In this document: positions 29,127 to 37,545 of the stretch, piece after piece | Layout of the letters: the number at the start of each line of letters is the position of its first letter | Numbering within the stretch: the stretch's first letter is position 1 | Assembly (NCBI GenBank): GCA_947467345.1 | Contig: CANIHD010000010.1 | Span: forward strand, 1-64,000 | Length of the DNA stretch: 64,000 nt | Reading direction: 5' to 3' | From: Alphaproteobacteria bacterium | Lineage (GTDB): Bacteria > Pseudomonadota > Alphaproteobacteria > Micropepsales > Micropepsaceae | Translations under genes and position numbers: made by a program | Notes under the pieces: model-generated | Told to the model about the DNA's origin: nothing | The model's input: only the letters and a program-made list of their open reading frames with translations | Database searches by the model: none

Positions 29127-29690
29127 ATGCGCGCGTTCATTCTACCGGCACTGACGGTGCTCCTAGCAGCCAGTCCCGCAGCCGCGCAGGATTGGATCGA
29201 GTACAGCAATCCGACCTTCGGCTTTTCCATCAATTTTCCCGGTGAGCCGAAATCAGAACGGGTCGAATATAAGAATTTCTACGGGAAGACGGTGCCCGCG
29301 CGCGTGTTCTCCGCGGAGCGCGGCAATGGGCGGTATGTCATGACCGTGGTCAATTTCGGCGGTGAGCCGACCGATTCCCTTACCGCAGTTTCGCATGCCG
29401 CCGACGCCATCCGCGCTGAGGGCAATGTCACCTATTACGCCTTTCACCAGCTCGACGGCATTCCGGGTCAGGTTGTCAGCGTCACCCAAGCGGACGGACG
29501 GCTGGTTCAGGCCGGCATCTATTTTCTGGATCAGAGGCTTTATATCGCCGAAGGCAGCGTCGCGGCCGGAAGCCCGGCGCCGTCGCATTTTCAGCAATCG
29601 CTTATCATCACTGACGGTGAAGGCGAGAAGATCGATCTTAGCGACAATTACCGTCCGGCGCGGGCGCCGGCAGCAGCCCCGGCGCCCTAA
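29127..29690 (+). CDS. Secreted protein of unknown function
   Basis: Protein of 187 residues with a clear signal peptide, MRAFILPALTVLLAASPAAA, cleaved before QDWIEYSNPTF. The mature part has alternating beta-rich segments (FGFSINFPGEPKSERVEYKN, YVMTVVNFGG, IPGQVVSVTQADGRLVQAGI) and a Pro/Ala-rich tail. The start of the mature domain (YSNPTFGFSINFPGEP) resembles the opening of PsbP-like and other small periplasmic domains. I do not assign a function. GGGAG precedes the ATG. It is followed by a TonB receptor gene 118 bases downstream. Confidence 0.8.
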   Translation: MRAFILPALTVLLAASPAAAQDWIEYSNPTFGFSINFPGEPKSERVEYKNFYGKTVPARVFSAERGNGRYVMTVVNFGGEPTDSLTAVSHAADAIRAEGNVTYYAFHQLDGIPGQVVSVTQADGRLVQAGIYFLDQRLYIAEGSVAAGSPAPSHFQQSLIITDGEGEKIDLSDNYRPARAPAAAPAP

Positions 29691-29707
29691 GAGGGCCCCC
29701 AAAACCG

Positions 29708-29759
29708 TTCGCTTCATGCGAAGATATCGTGGACACATCGTGATATCCGAACGTATATA
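29708..29759 (+). promoter_or_regulatory. Candidate control region of the large TonB receptor
   Basis: Within 52 bases there are two dyads and a TATATA box. TTCGC-ttcat-GCGAA is at 29708-29722, and a pair of GATATC sites at 29723-29728 and 29742-29747 follows. TATATA at 29754-29759 would serve as a -10-like element 49 bases before the receptor ATG. No clear -35 box is seen. The assignment rests on symmetry and position only. Confidence 0.3.
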
Positions 29760-29808
29760 ACGCCCCTGAGTCGTTTTTGGACAACGACATTGGCCGGGGG
29801 GCTAAGGC

Positions 29809-32343
29809 ATGACGGGCAGGCGTAGTCTTGTTTCGGTGCTTCGGGCAGCATCCGGGCTGGCATTGGTTCTGTGTGCGGCCGCGCCCGCATCTGGCGCCGC
29901 GGCTGATAGAGCCCCTGGTACCGTGGCCGAGGAGATCACCGTCACCGCGCGCCGCCGGGAAGAAAATCTGCAGCGCGTTCCGCTCGCCATCTCTGTGGTT
30001 AGTGGCGGTACGCTGGACGGCGCCGGCACGGTGAACACGCACTCGCTCACGCAGCTTGTGCCGTCCCTCTATTACAACTCCGCGAATCCGCGCAACACGG
30101 CGTTTACAATCCGAGGGCTAGGTTCGAACACGCTCTTGGTCAGCGCAGCGAACGACGGCATTGAGTCTGGCGTCGGTTTCTATGTCGATGGCGTGTATCA
30201 CGGGCGCCCGGCGACGGCCGCCTTCGATTTCACCGACATCGAACGCATCGAAATTCTGCGTGGGCCGCAAGGAACGCTCTTCGGCAAAAATACTGCGGAC
30301 GGGGCCATCAACATCATCAGCCGCATGCCGACTTTCGAGCCCGAGCTCAACGCCGAAATCTCGTATGGCGAATACCAATTCATGCAGGCGAAGATGAGCG
30401 CCTCTGGCGGCATCGCCGAGCACCTCGCCGGTCGTCTTTCTGCGCAGGTCACCAGGCGCGACGGGTTCATCACCAATGTCAGGGATGACCGTAAACTCAA
30501 CGACCAGAACAACATCGCATTGCGCGGACAGCTGCTGTTCCAACCGAACGATGATGTGCGGATTCGTCTGATCGCGGATCTGTCGAATTTCGAGGCGGAT
30601 TGCTGCACCCAGAGTTACCTTCGCGTTGGCACCAGCCTGCGCGGGGCCGCGCGCCAGTTCCCGGGGCTCTCAGCGGGTCTGCCGGCCCACGGTTTTCCCG
30701 CCTATGTGCCGGCCAGCATCAATATTTACGACCGCTTATCCGACATTGATTCCGCGCTGCATGTCGACACGCGGGACGGCGGAATTTCGCTCAATGCCGA
30801 TTGGGATCTGGGACCTGTAACGCTGACGTCTATCTCGGCGTGGCGCTACTGGAACTGGGACGTCGCCAATGACCGCGATTATATCGGTGTGCCAATCCAG
30901 CTGGTGCAGCGCATTCCGTCGCGCCAGGACCAATACAGCCAAGAGCTGCGACTCGCTTCCAACGGAAACGGACCGCTCGACTATGTTGCCGGTTTGTATT
31001 TCTACACGCAGACGATCAATGGCAACCCCACCAGCGTGTACGGTCCTGCTGCCGCCTATTGGCTGATTAGCACCACGAATTTTTCTGCCGCGGACCGACC
31101 AGACAATCTGGTTGACGGCTACGGACAATATGGCGATTCGCATTTCACGATGGACAGCTATGCCGCCTTCGGCGAAGCCAATTACCACGTCACCGAGCAA
31201 CTGACCGCGACACTTGGTTTGCGTTACACGCATGAGATCAAGAATGGCGATTATTCGACCTACGTTAAAGGCGGCGTGCCGTTTTCGACTCTGCCGGATC
31301 CCGTGACGTGCACGATGCTCAATGGCGCAACGCTGAGCGGGCGCGACAATGCCAAGCTCTCTCTGTTCCGTCCGCAATGCTATTCGGTGAGAGATAGCGG
31401 CGGCAGCCTATCGGGCCGCGCCAACGTGGCGTGGCAGTTCACCGACGAGATGATGAGCTATATGAGTTACGCGCGCGGTTACAAAGCGGGCGGCCTCAAC
31501 ATGTCGGGCTTGCAGCTGACGGGTGGCTCCGGGCCAGGCGCCAATCTGCCGGCGGTGGATACGGCGGTGATCGGCGACGAAACGAACACCACATACGAGA
31601 TCGGCTTCAAGTCCACGCTGTTTGGCGGCCGCGCCACCGCGAACTTGGCCGCGTACAAAACCATTGTTGAGGATTTCCAGGCGAACATTGCAACGCCGGT
31701 GACGGCCAATAATGCCGCGCCGCTGCGCACGTTTCCTGCGAATATTCCCGAGGTGCAGGTGAAGGGCGTGGAAGCGGATATCGCTGCTCTGCTTTTTCCC
31801 GGCTTCACGGTGCGGGGTTCGCTGGCCTATAGCGATGGTGAGTACACGGATTATCCCGAGGGGCCTTGCCCACTCGAGTGGCAAAATCCGAATGCCGATG
31901 GCGGATGCCAACCGTTGAATCCGCCCGCCAGCCTCGCCAACAAGACGCCGAATCCGCGTGGCAATCCGACCATTCCGGGAGCCTATGTGCTTACCGGATT
32001 GCCGCTGGCAGGCCTTTCCAAATGGGCGGGATCGGTGAGTTTTGACTACGCGGTGCCGGCCGGCACCGGTCAATTCGTGGCGCACGGCGATTGGAATTAT
32101 CGCTCTGGCTACAATGCCGACACCACCAACTCTCAATTCACCAAGATCGATGGCTTCGACGTCTTCAATGCAAGCGTCGGCTATCGGTTCGCAAGCGGTT
32201 GGGAAGCGCAAGTGTTCGCCCGCAATTTGTTCGACACGAACTACGTTACTGCGCTCACAGTTCAGGCAGGCAATTCCGGCCTCATTATCGGCCAGGCCGG
32301 CGATCCGCGTTTGATGGGCGTGCTACTGCGCGTGAGGTACTAA
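29809..32343 (+). CDS. TonB-dependent outer-membrane receptor (large)
   Basis: Outer-membrane receptor of 844 residues with signal sequence (SVLRAASGLALVLCAAAPA). The N-terminal TonB-box area EEITVTARRREENLQRVPLA is typical of the Caulobacter/Sphingomonas receptor expansion. The plug contains AFTIRGLGSNTLL, GVGFYVDGVYHGRP and RIEILRGPQGTLFGKNTADG. The barrel shows MSYMSYARGYKAGGLNMSG and ends in LLRVRY with the expected terminal aromatic. The ligand is unknown; such receptors import siderophores, vitamins or plant-derived carbohydrates. AAGG precedes the ATG. Its stop overlaps that of the convergent radC by four bases. Confidence 0.92.
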   Translation: MTGRRSLVSVLRAASGLALVLCAAAPASGAAADRAPGTVAEEITVTARRREENLQRVPLAISVVSGGTLDGAGTVNTHSLTQLVPSLYYNSANPRNTAFTIRGLGSNTLLVSAANDGIESGVGFYVDGVYHGRPATAAFDFTDIERIEILRGPQGTLFGKNTADGAINIISRMPTFEPELNAEISYGEYQFMQAKMSASGGIAEHLAGRLSAQVTRRDGFITNVRDDRKLNDQNNIALRGQLLFQPNDDVRIRLIADLSNFEADCCTQSYLRVGTSLRGAARQFPGLSAGLPAHGFPAYVPASINIYDRLSDIDSALHVDTRDGGISLNADWDLGPVTLTSISAWRYWNWDVANDRDYIGVPIQLVQRIPSRQDQYSQELRLASNGNGPLDYVAGLYFYTQTINGNPTSVYGPAAAYWLISTTNFSAADRPDNLVDGYGQYGDSHFTMDSYAAFGEANYHVTEQLTATLGLRYTHEIKNGDYSTYVKGGVPFSTLPDPVTCTMLNGATLSGRDNAKLSLFRPQCYSVRDSGGSLSGRANVAWQFTDEMMSYMSYARGYKAGGLNMSGLQLTGGSGPGANLPAVDTAVIGDETNTTYEIGFKSTLFGGRATANLAAYKTIVEDFQANIATPVTANNAAPLRTFPANIPEVQVKGVEADIAALLFPGFTVRGSLAYSDGEYTDYPEGPCPLEWQNPNADGGCQPLNPPASLANKTPNPRGNPTIPGAYVLTGLPLAGLSKWAGSVSFDYAVPAGTGQFVAHGDWNYRSGYNADTTNSQFTKIDGFDVFNASVGYRFASGWEAQVFARNLFDTNYVTALTVQAGNSGLIIGQAGDPRLMGVLLRVRY

Positions 32344-33101
32344 AGCAGTCCCAGCGCCTTGAAGCTGGAATGCGTGCCGCGTCCGATCACGAGATGGTCG
32401 TGCACCTCGATCTTCAGCGCTTTCGCGGCAGCCACGATTTCGCGTGTCATGGCGATATCGGCGCGTGAGGGTGCCGCGTCGCCGCTCGGATGATTGTGCA
32501 CCAGGATCAACGACGATGCGCCAAGCTCGAGCGCGCGCTTCACGACTTCGCGCGGATAGACGGGCGTGTGATCAACAGTGCCGTGCTGATGGCGCTCATC
32601 GGCAATGAGTGCGTTCTTACGGTCGAGAAAGAGAATGTGGAATTCCTCGACTTCGGAGCGCGAAAGCGTGGCGCTGCAATAGTCAAGCAACGCATCCCAT
32701 GACGATACCACGGGGCGATTGAGCATTCGGCCTTTGGTGAGGCGCCGTGCCGCTTCATGCACCGCCTTCAGATTGGCGATGCCGGAATCCTTCAGGCCGG
32801 GAAATTTCCGCAAGCGTTCCGGCGGTGCGGCGATGACATCGGCGAAGGAGCCGAAATGCTCGATCAGCTCTTTCGCCAGCGGCTTCACGTCTTTGCGTGG
32901 AATCGCGAACAGCACCAATTCCAGCATTTCATAATCGGGCAACGTATCGCCGCCAGCCGCCAGAAACCGCGCCCTTAAGCGGTCGCGGTGGCCTTCGTAA
33001 TGGGGAGTCTCGCCGTCTTGCTTGGGAAGCGTCGCGTCGCCGTCAGAGATAAGGCGGGCAGTGCCAGCCTTTGGGCGAGAGCGTGAAGATTTCAAATCCA
33101 T
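32340..33101 (-). CDS. radC: RadC family (JAB/MPN domain) protein
   Basis: Protein of 253 residues. A helix-hairpin-helix region (ERLRKFPGLKDSGIANLKAV) precedes a metallo-JAB domain whose motif VHNHPSGDAAPS carries ligands His202, His204 and Asp208. RadC was once linked to DNA repair; the evidence for that is weak, and its substrate is unknown. The 5' end overlaps the 3' end of map by 59 bases on the same strand, so the two genes are likely co-transcribed. Its start (MDLKSSRSRPKAG) lies within map; a later start would cut only a low-complexity N-terminus. Confidence 0.92.
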   Translation of the reverse strand: MDLKSSRSRPKAGTARLISDGDATLPKQDGETPHYEGHRDRLRARFLAAGGDTLPDYEMLELVLFAIPRKDVKPLAKELIEHFGSFADVIAAPPERLRKFPGLKDSGIANLKAVHEAARRLTKGRMLNRPVVSSWDALLDYCSATLSRSEVEEFHILFLDRKNALIADERHQHGTVDHTPVYPREVVKRALELGASSLILVHNHPSGDAAPSRADIAMTREIVAAAKALKIEVHDHLVIGRGTHSSFKALGLL

Positions 33102-33903
33102 TCTCGGTCACGCCAATGCTGTGCTCGAATTGCGCCGACAAAGAGCGGTCGCGCGTCACCGCGGTCCACCCATCGTTCAGAACTTTCACGCCAAAGCCGC
33201 CGAGATTGATCATCGGCTCCACGGTGAAGAACATGCCTTCTTTCAGCGCGATGCCTTGGCCGGGCCGTCCGTAATGGACGATATTGGGCAGCGCATGGAA
33301 AATGCGCCCCAGACCATGGCCGCAAAAATCACGCACCACGGCGCAGCGCTCTTCGTCTTCCGCGTAAGATTGAATACCGTAGCCGATATCGCCGGTGGTG
33401 GCGCCGGGGGTGACCACGCCAATGCCGCGCATCAGTGATTCATAAGTGATTTCGACCAGACGCTGCGCTTTGCGCTTCACGTCGCCGACGTAATACATGC
33501 GGCTCGTGTCGCCATGCCAGCCGTCGAGCACGACAGTGACGTCGATGTTCAGAATGTCGCCGTCTTTGATGGGACGATCACTCGGAATGCCATGGCACAC
33601 GACATGATTGATCGAGGTGCAGACCGTGTGGCGATAGCCGCGATAGCCGAGGCACGCGGGCAGGGCGCCGTGATCACGCACATATTCAAACGCGATCTTG
33701 TCGAGGGCGGCGGTGGTAACGCCCGGTTTCACCAAATGCACCATCAGATCCAGCACCTCGGCGGCCAAACGGCCGGCCCGGCGCATGCCCTCGAAATCTT
33801 CGGGGCGATGGGTGGCAATGGCGAAGGCTGCCCGGCGCGCGACCTCGATCGCTTCACGATCAAGCAGCAGGTCTGTGGGCGGTTGGAGCAGAGTGTCGTT
33901 CAT
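33043..33903 (-). CDS. map: Methionine aminopeptidase, type I
   Basis: Removes the initiator methionine from nascent proteins. The protein has 286 residues with the pita-bread fold. The five metal ligands can be placed at Asp121 (GDILNIDVTV), Asp132 (WHGDTSRMY), His196 (CGHGLGR), Glu229 (FTVEPM) and Glu260 (AQFEHS), with the catalytic His104 in VVCHGIPS. An N-terminal extension of about 35 residues (LLQPPTDLLLDREAIEVARR) precedes the catalytic domain. Its 3' end overlaps radC. The plus-strand region upstream holds no gene until 34268. Confidence 0.96.
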   Translation of the reverse strand: MNDTLLQPPTDLLLDREAIEVARRAAFAIATHRPEDFEGMRRAGRLAAEVLDLMVHLVKPGVTTAALDKIAFEYVRDHGALPACLGYRGYRHTVCTSINHVVCHGIPSDRPIKDGDILNIDVTVVLDGWHGDTSRMYYVGDVKRKAQRLVEITYESLMRGIGVVTPGATTGDIGYGIQSYAEDEERCAVVRDFCGHGLGRIFHALPNIVHYGRPGQGIALKEGMFFTVEPMINLGGFGVKVLNDGWTAVTRDRSLSAQFEHSIGVTENGFEIFTLSPKGWHCPPYL

Positions 33904-34077
33904 CGTTTTCCAATGTGGTGCCGATTAGGGCTGGGCGCCATTGTCGGCAGAAAGAAATTTGCGACAGGAACGAAATGGGCGGCGAGGCGAAAACACAGCG
34001 TCTCGACTTCTACCGCATTGAAGTTACACGCAGGCTGACGAAGGTGCCAGTCGCAACTCCGAGCATTAGTCCCGCCT

Positions 34078-34105
34078 TGTGACAAAGTTGTGGCTGTTTA
34101 CAATG
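34078..34105 (+). promoter_or_regulatory. Candidate promoter for small secreted protein
   Basis: TTGTGA (34078-34083) and TACAAT (34100-34105) are separated by 16 bases. The predicted start near 34112 leaves a leader of about 156 bases before the ATG at 34268. The surrounding gap 33904-34267 contains no gene and no other structure I can support. Confidence 0.4.
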
Positions 34106-34267
34106 TTCAATTTGAGCACCCGCTGAGCGGCATTTCCCTTGATATTTCTATGGTCTCAATGCTTAACAGGGAACGATTTTCCGGGTTGCTGCCGGGACCC
34201 GGCCCATGGCAGGGTGATGGCGGGCTAACGAATTGAAGCGCCGATACGGCGCGAGGGCGGAGTGCGA

Positions 34268-34546
34268 ATGAACGCAAGACGCATATTGGCTGCGGCCATC
34301 GGAGGCATTCTTTTTGCCGCGGCCGGCGTTGCCGCCGCCGGCAATTTTGCCTCTGACCGCCAGGTCGATTTTTTCGCCGAAGGCACCCATCAGTTCTATG
34401 TTTGGTGCTCAGGCAATAAGGATTACCTCGCCACCGCGCAGGGCGCGAACGCTGAGGAAGCGCAGATGAAGCTCTACAACGCCGCCAAAGACTCAGGCAA
34501 AGCCGCGTGCTGGCCGGTCTGGCAGGGCCGCGTCGCAGCCGGCTAA
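34268..34546 (+). CDS. Small secreted protein of unknown function
   Basis: Protein of 92 residues with signal peptide MNARRILAAAIGGILFAAAG ending VAAAG. The mature part has two Cys (FYVWCSGNKDYL and GKAACWPVW) that could form a disulfide, and a central helix (GANAEEAQMKLYNAAKDSG). The spacing of GGAG before the ATG at 34268 favours it over the GTG at 34262. The gene stands alone, with its own candidate promoter and strong terminator. I do not recognise the family. Confidence 0.78.
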   Translation: MNARRILAAAIGGILFAAAGVAAAGNFASDRQVDFFAEGTHQFYVWCSGNKDYLATAQGANAEEAQMKLYNAAKDSGKAACWPVWQGRVAAG

Positions 34547-34575
34547 ACGGCAACAATTTCAAAGTCGTGGAAGCT

Positions 34576-34607
34576 GCGGCGGCCCTTCGGGGTCGCCGCT
34601 TTTTTTG
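34576..34607 (+). terminator. Rho-independent terminator of small secreted protein
   Basis: A 10-bp stem GCGGCGGCCC / GGGTCGCCGC closed by a TTCG tetraloop and followed by eight T. It begins 30 bases after the stop. The tetraloop makes it exceptionally stable. Confidence 0.92.
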
Positions 34608-34642
34608 TGCTGTTGTGGGTCGTGCGGCCTGGGCCGACGCTC

Positions 34643-35656
34643 TTACTCCAGCCCGCTGGCGGTCGCTTGTTTCTTGAGTTCGCCTTGGGCCGCCGGATCG
34701 TCGGCGAAAATCTCCCGCGCGCGGTGCAGCACGGCGCTGGCTTTGTCGGGCTGGCCCAGAACGCCATAGGCGCGGATCAGCATCAGCCAATCGTTCAAAT
34801 CGCCGCCCTGAGTGGCGAGGCGCGCCGCCAATTGCTGGACCATGGCCGGAATATTGGGCGGCTGCGCGCCACCTGCGGTGGGACCCGTGGCGGCACCCGG
34901 CGCCGGCGCGCGTCCGAGCCGCGCGGCCAACACGGCAATCTGATCCGGCAGCGAATCGCGCCACGGCGCAGGGCCCGGTTCGGCGGCCAACGCCTCCCAC
35001 ATCTTCAAGGCTTCTTCGTTCTCGCCGCGCGAGACGTGGCCGAGGCCGAGATAATAGCGCGCGTCCTGGTTCTTCGGATCGATGGCGAGAACATCGCGGA
35101 AGGTCGCCTCGGCCTCCGGCGTCATGGCCTGGGCCATTTGCGCCTGTGCAATGCCATAGCTGGCCAGAACATCCGGCGGCACGCGGCCGTCACCGGCGCG
35201 GTAAAGAAGGACCGCCCGCTCAAGCGCCCGTACAGCCTGGGGCGGGTTGCCGAAAATCAGATAGTTGCGGCCCAAAAGCGTCCAGCCGGTGGGATCGTTG
35301 GCGCGGTAGCGCATCTGCCGGGCGAGGAGGTCGATGACCGCAACCGGATCGTGCTGGAGGAGGGCAAGAATCGCCTTTTCGTCGCCCTGCGCCGGGCGCT
35401 CGAGATCACGCACCGCCATGATCGGCTCACCGATGAACGCATAGGCGCCGAGGCCGATGGCAATCACCGAAATCGCCGCGGCGGCCGGCACCGCCCAGGA
35501 AGGGCTGCTGGGCTTAGGGACATCGAGCCCGGCTGGCGCCGCCAAGGCTTCGGTCATGCGGGCGCGGCGCAGGATCGGCACCGCCGCGAAGGCAGCGGCG
35601 GCCGCAGCCACCAGGGCGAAAATCAAAAGGGCCAGAGCGAGCATCGGGTAATACAT
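34643..35656 (-). CDS. ccmI: Cytochrome c biogenesis protein CcmI/CycH (TPR)
   Basis: Protein of 337 residues with the CcmI layout. A first membrane helix (MLALALLIFALVAAAAAAF, about 5-25) and a second (PAAAAISVIAIGLGAYAFIG) flank a cytoplasmic loop. TPR-like helices follow in the periplasm (LIFGNPPQAVRALERAVLLY, EATFRDVLAIDPKNQDARYY). CcmI presents apocytochrome c to the heme-ligation CcmFH complex. The usual neighbours ccmE, ccmF and ccmH are not in this window next to it, so this copy stands alone. It is probably functional. Confidence 0.87.
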   Translation of the reverse strand: MYYPMLALALLIFALVAAAAAAFAAVPILRRARMTEALAAPAGLDVPKPSSPSWAVPAAAAISVIAIGLGAYAFIGEPIMAVRDLERPAQGDEKAILALLQHDPVAVIDLLARQMRYRANDPTGWTLLGRNYLIFGNPPQAVRALERAVLLYRAGDGRVPPDVLASYGIAQAQMAQAMTPEAEATFRDVLAIDPKNQDARYYLGLGHVSRGENEEALKMWEALAAEPGPAPWRDSLPDQIAVLAARLGRAPAPGAATGPTAGGAQPPNIPAMVQQLAARLATQGGDLNDWLMLIRAYGVLGQPDKASAVLHRAREIFADDPAAQGELKKQATASGLE

Positions 35657-35823
35657 GGCTAACGCCTAGCACGGGTGTGTCCCGCCGTCATCGCGAAGCG
35701 GGGTAACCTTCGCGCACAAGATTGCGCGCCGGGGTAGGTTTCTCAGGGCCAATGGCTTTCTCAGGGACCACGCTTTCTCCTAAAAGGAGTGCGCGGGCGG
35801 CCGAGACAGCGCCCCCGCAAGTC

Positions 35824-35911
35824 GGCCCCGTGGTGGAATGGTAGACACACCGGACTTAAAATCCGTAGTTCCGAAAGGGACGTGCCCGTTCGAGTCGGGC
35901 CGGGGCCACCA
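35824..35911 (+). tRNA. tRNA-Leu (anticodon TAA), with encoded CCA
   Basis: The acceptor stem GGCCCCG (35824-35830) pairs with CGGGGCC (35901-35907), followed by discriminator A and an encoded CCA. The D arm reads TGGTGGAATGGTAGACAC. The anticodon loop is CTTAAAA, with TAA at 35857-35859, so it reads UUA/UUG leucine codons. A long class II variable arm (GTTCCGAAAGGGACGT) precedes the T arm GCCCGTTCGAGTCGGGC. All these features indicate tRNA-Leu. Confidence 0.95.
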
Positions 35912-35950
35912 GCAAAACAATAGTTTGTGTAGTCGTGCCCTGAGCCCATC

Positions 35951-37189
35951 ATGAAAAAAAATCGAAACCGGGATGTTTGGACTACGCGTATCACTAGCGC
36001 CGCGGCGTTCGTGCTGCTTTGCCTCGTCGGGTCATTGCTGCCGGCGAAAGCGCAAGAAGATTACGCACCCCAGGGTGTTGCCAAGGGTTCGTTCCGCGCC
36101 TTCCCCATGCTCTATTCCGGCATATTTTACGACGACAACGTGTTCCGCACATCAAGCGGCCCGATCAGCGATTACATCTACAATTTCGGCGGCGCCCTTG
36201 CGGTGCAATCGAATTGGAACAATCACGCGCTGAATTTCACGGCCGCTGCCGACCGTTTCCAGTTCGATAAATTCACCGAAGAGTCGCGGACCGAATGGAG
36301 TGTAGGCGCCGACACGCGGCTCGACATTCGGCGCGGCGAAAGCTTCACCGCCGCCGCGTCCTACGCCACGCGTTACGAGCCGCGCAATTCGGCGAATACG
36401 CCAAGCTCCGCCGCGTCGCCGATTGAATATCGCGCGCTGCATGCAGAAGCCGTGCTTGGCTATCGTCCTGCCCGCGTCGGCTTCGAGATCGGCGCGAATT
36501 ATGACCGCTACGACTACGACAATGTGCGTCTGATCGGCGGCGGCCTTCTGAACAATCAGGACCGCGACATGCGCATCGCTAGCGTGTGGAGCAAAGCCGC
36601 CTACGAGTTCTCGCCCGGCTACGCCGCCTTCGCGCGCCTCACCTATAATAGCCGCGACTTCGAACAACGCCTCGATCGATTTGGTGTGAACCGCGATTCA
36701 AACGGATATGCGGTGGAGGCCGGCGTCGATATGCGCGTGACCGCTCTTATCAGCGGCAATTTTTATGGCGGCTGGTTTCAGCAAAATTATCGCGCGCCGC
36801 TCGCCGATATCAGCGGCTTCAATTTCGGCGCCGCGCTGACGTGGTCCCCGACGCAATTGCTCACCGTGAAACTGAATGCCGCGCGCCGGCTGGTCGACAC
36901 GACTGTGCCGGGCGCCTCCGCGTCGAATGAAACCAGCGTCGTCCTGGGCGCCGATTTCAGCATCACGCGAGATATTTTGCTGTTCGGTGCGCTCGACTAT
37001 GTCGAGGCCAGCTTCTCCGGCACCAACCGAGACGACGAGACCGTGATTTTCGCGGCGGGGCTCAGATACCGGATGAACCGCTATATGTCCGCCGAAGCCC
37101 GCTACACCTATCAAACACGGGAGTCTTCGGAATTGGGCGCCGGCTTCGACGCCAATAGCTTCATGGCGCTCCTCAATTTTCATCTTTGA
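35951..37189 (+). CDS. Outer-membrane beta-barrel protein (BBP2-like porin)
   Basis: Protein of 412 residues with signal sequence (SAAAFVLLCLVGSLLPAKAQ). The mature part is a series of amphipathic strands (GIFYDDNVFRTSS, NFGGALAVQSNWNNHALNF, EAVLGYRPARVGFEIGANYD, FARLTYNSRDFEQRLDRFG) and ends LLNFHL. This matches the putative beta-barrel porin 2 family (PF10082), which occurs in polysaccharide export regions but has no established activity. It starts only 39 bases after the tRNA, so its promoter may lie inside or before that gene. No polysaccharide genes adjoin it. Confidence 0.78.
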   Translation: MKKNRNRDVWTTRITSAAAFVLLCLVGSLLPAKAQEDYAPQGVAKGSFRAFPMLYSGIFYDDNVFRTSSGPISDYIYNFGGALAVQSNWNNHALNFTAAADRFQFDKFTEESRTEWSVGADTRLDIRRGESFTAAASYATRYEPRNSANTPSSAASPIEYRALHAEAVLGYRPARVGFEIGANYDRYDYDNVRLIGGGLLNNQDRDMRIASVWSKAAYEFSPGYAAFARLTYNSRDFEQRLDRFGVNRDSNGYAVEAGVDMRVTALISGNFYGGWFQQNYRAPLADISGFNFGAALTWSPTQLLTVKLNAARRLVDTTVPGASASNETSVVLGADFSITRDILLFGALDYVEASFSGTNRDDETVIFAAGLRYRMNRYMSAEARYTYQTRESSELGAGFDANSFMALLNFHL

Positions 37190-37351
37190 TTGCTGCTTCG
37201 GCGAATGCCGCCCGGGCTAAACCCCTGAAAATCCCGCCTTCAGGGCCGGTTTTTCACGCCTATTCCGGTGCGTTCTCTCGCACTCGATTTCGTGATAAAA
37301 ATAACACTGTCATGTATTTTCTTTCATTTTTATGGATTAACTAGAAAATAA

Positions 37352-37380
37352 TTGAAGCCTGTGACTTTTCTGCCTATATT
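37352..37380 (+). promoter_or_regulatory. Strong sigma-70 promoter upstream of candidate small RNA
   Basis: TTGAAG (37352-37357) and TATATT (37375-37380) are separated by exactly 17 bases. They lie in the lowest-GC segment of the window (37270-37380), after the beta-barrel gene and with no protein gene downstream on this strand until rplU. The predicted start is 37387. Confidence 0.72.
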
Positions 37381-37386
37381 CATCGG

Positions 37387-37529
37387 CGGTGGGATTGTGT
37401 TTGTCTGCATTGCCCCCGCTCGCCGACCAACTGCATCCCCTTCAGTACCGGCTTCCCCTCCCGGTACGAGCGCTTCAAAAGCGCATTAAGCGGCCGGTCG
37501 ATGCCCCATCGATCGGCCGCTTTCTATTT
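37387..37529 (+). ncRNA. Candidate small RNA with C-rich loops and strong terminator
   Basis: Predicted transcript of about 143 nt from the promoter at 37352. A first hairpin (TGCATTG at 37406-37412 with CAACTGCA to 37435, one bulge) has a loop rich in C (CCCCCGCTCGCC). A second (GTACCGG at 37445-37451 with CCGGTAC at 37461-37467) has loop CTTCCCCTC. A small GCGC stem follows, then a 16-bp terminator hairpin (37488-37503 with 37507-37522, loop CCC) and TTTCTATTTG. No open reading frame in it looks coding. The layout of two C/U-rich loops plus terminator recalls the alphaproteobacterial cuckoo-type (CCUCC-loop) RNAs; the family assignment is only a suggestion. Confidence 0.65.
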
Positions 37530-37545
37530 GGGGTGTCGGTATCGA

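Noticed and set aside
33043-33101. Possible frameshift or fusion of map and radC
   Set aside because: Both proteins have complete motifs and normal ends; the 59-base overlap is better explained by a long N-terminal extension of RadC.
34107-35000. Minus-strand frame of 297 codons near ccmI
   Set aside because: Overlaps ccmI and the small secreted gene; Arg/Gly-rich and without family motifs.
35711-35823. Possible second tRNA before tRNA-Leu
   Set aside because: No second cloverleaf could be folded; the GC-rich hairpins there do not form acceptor and T arms.
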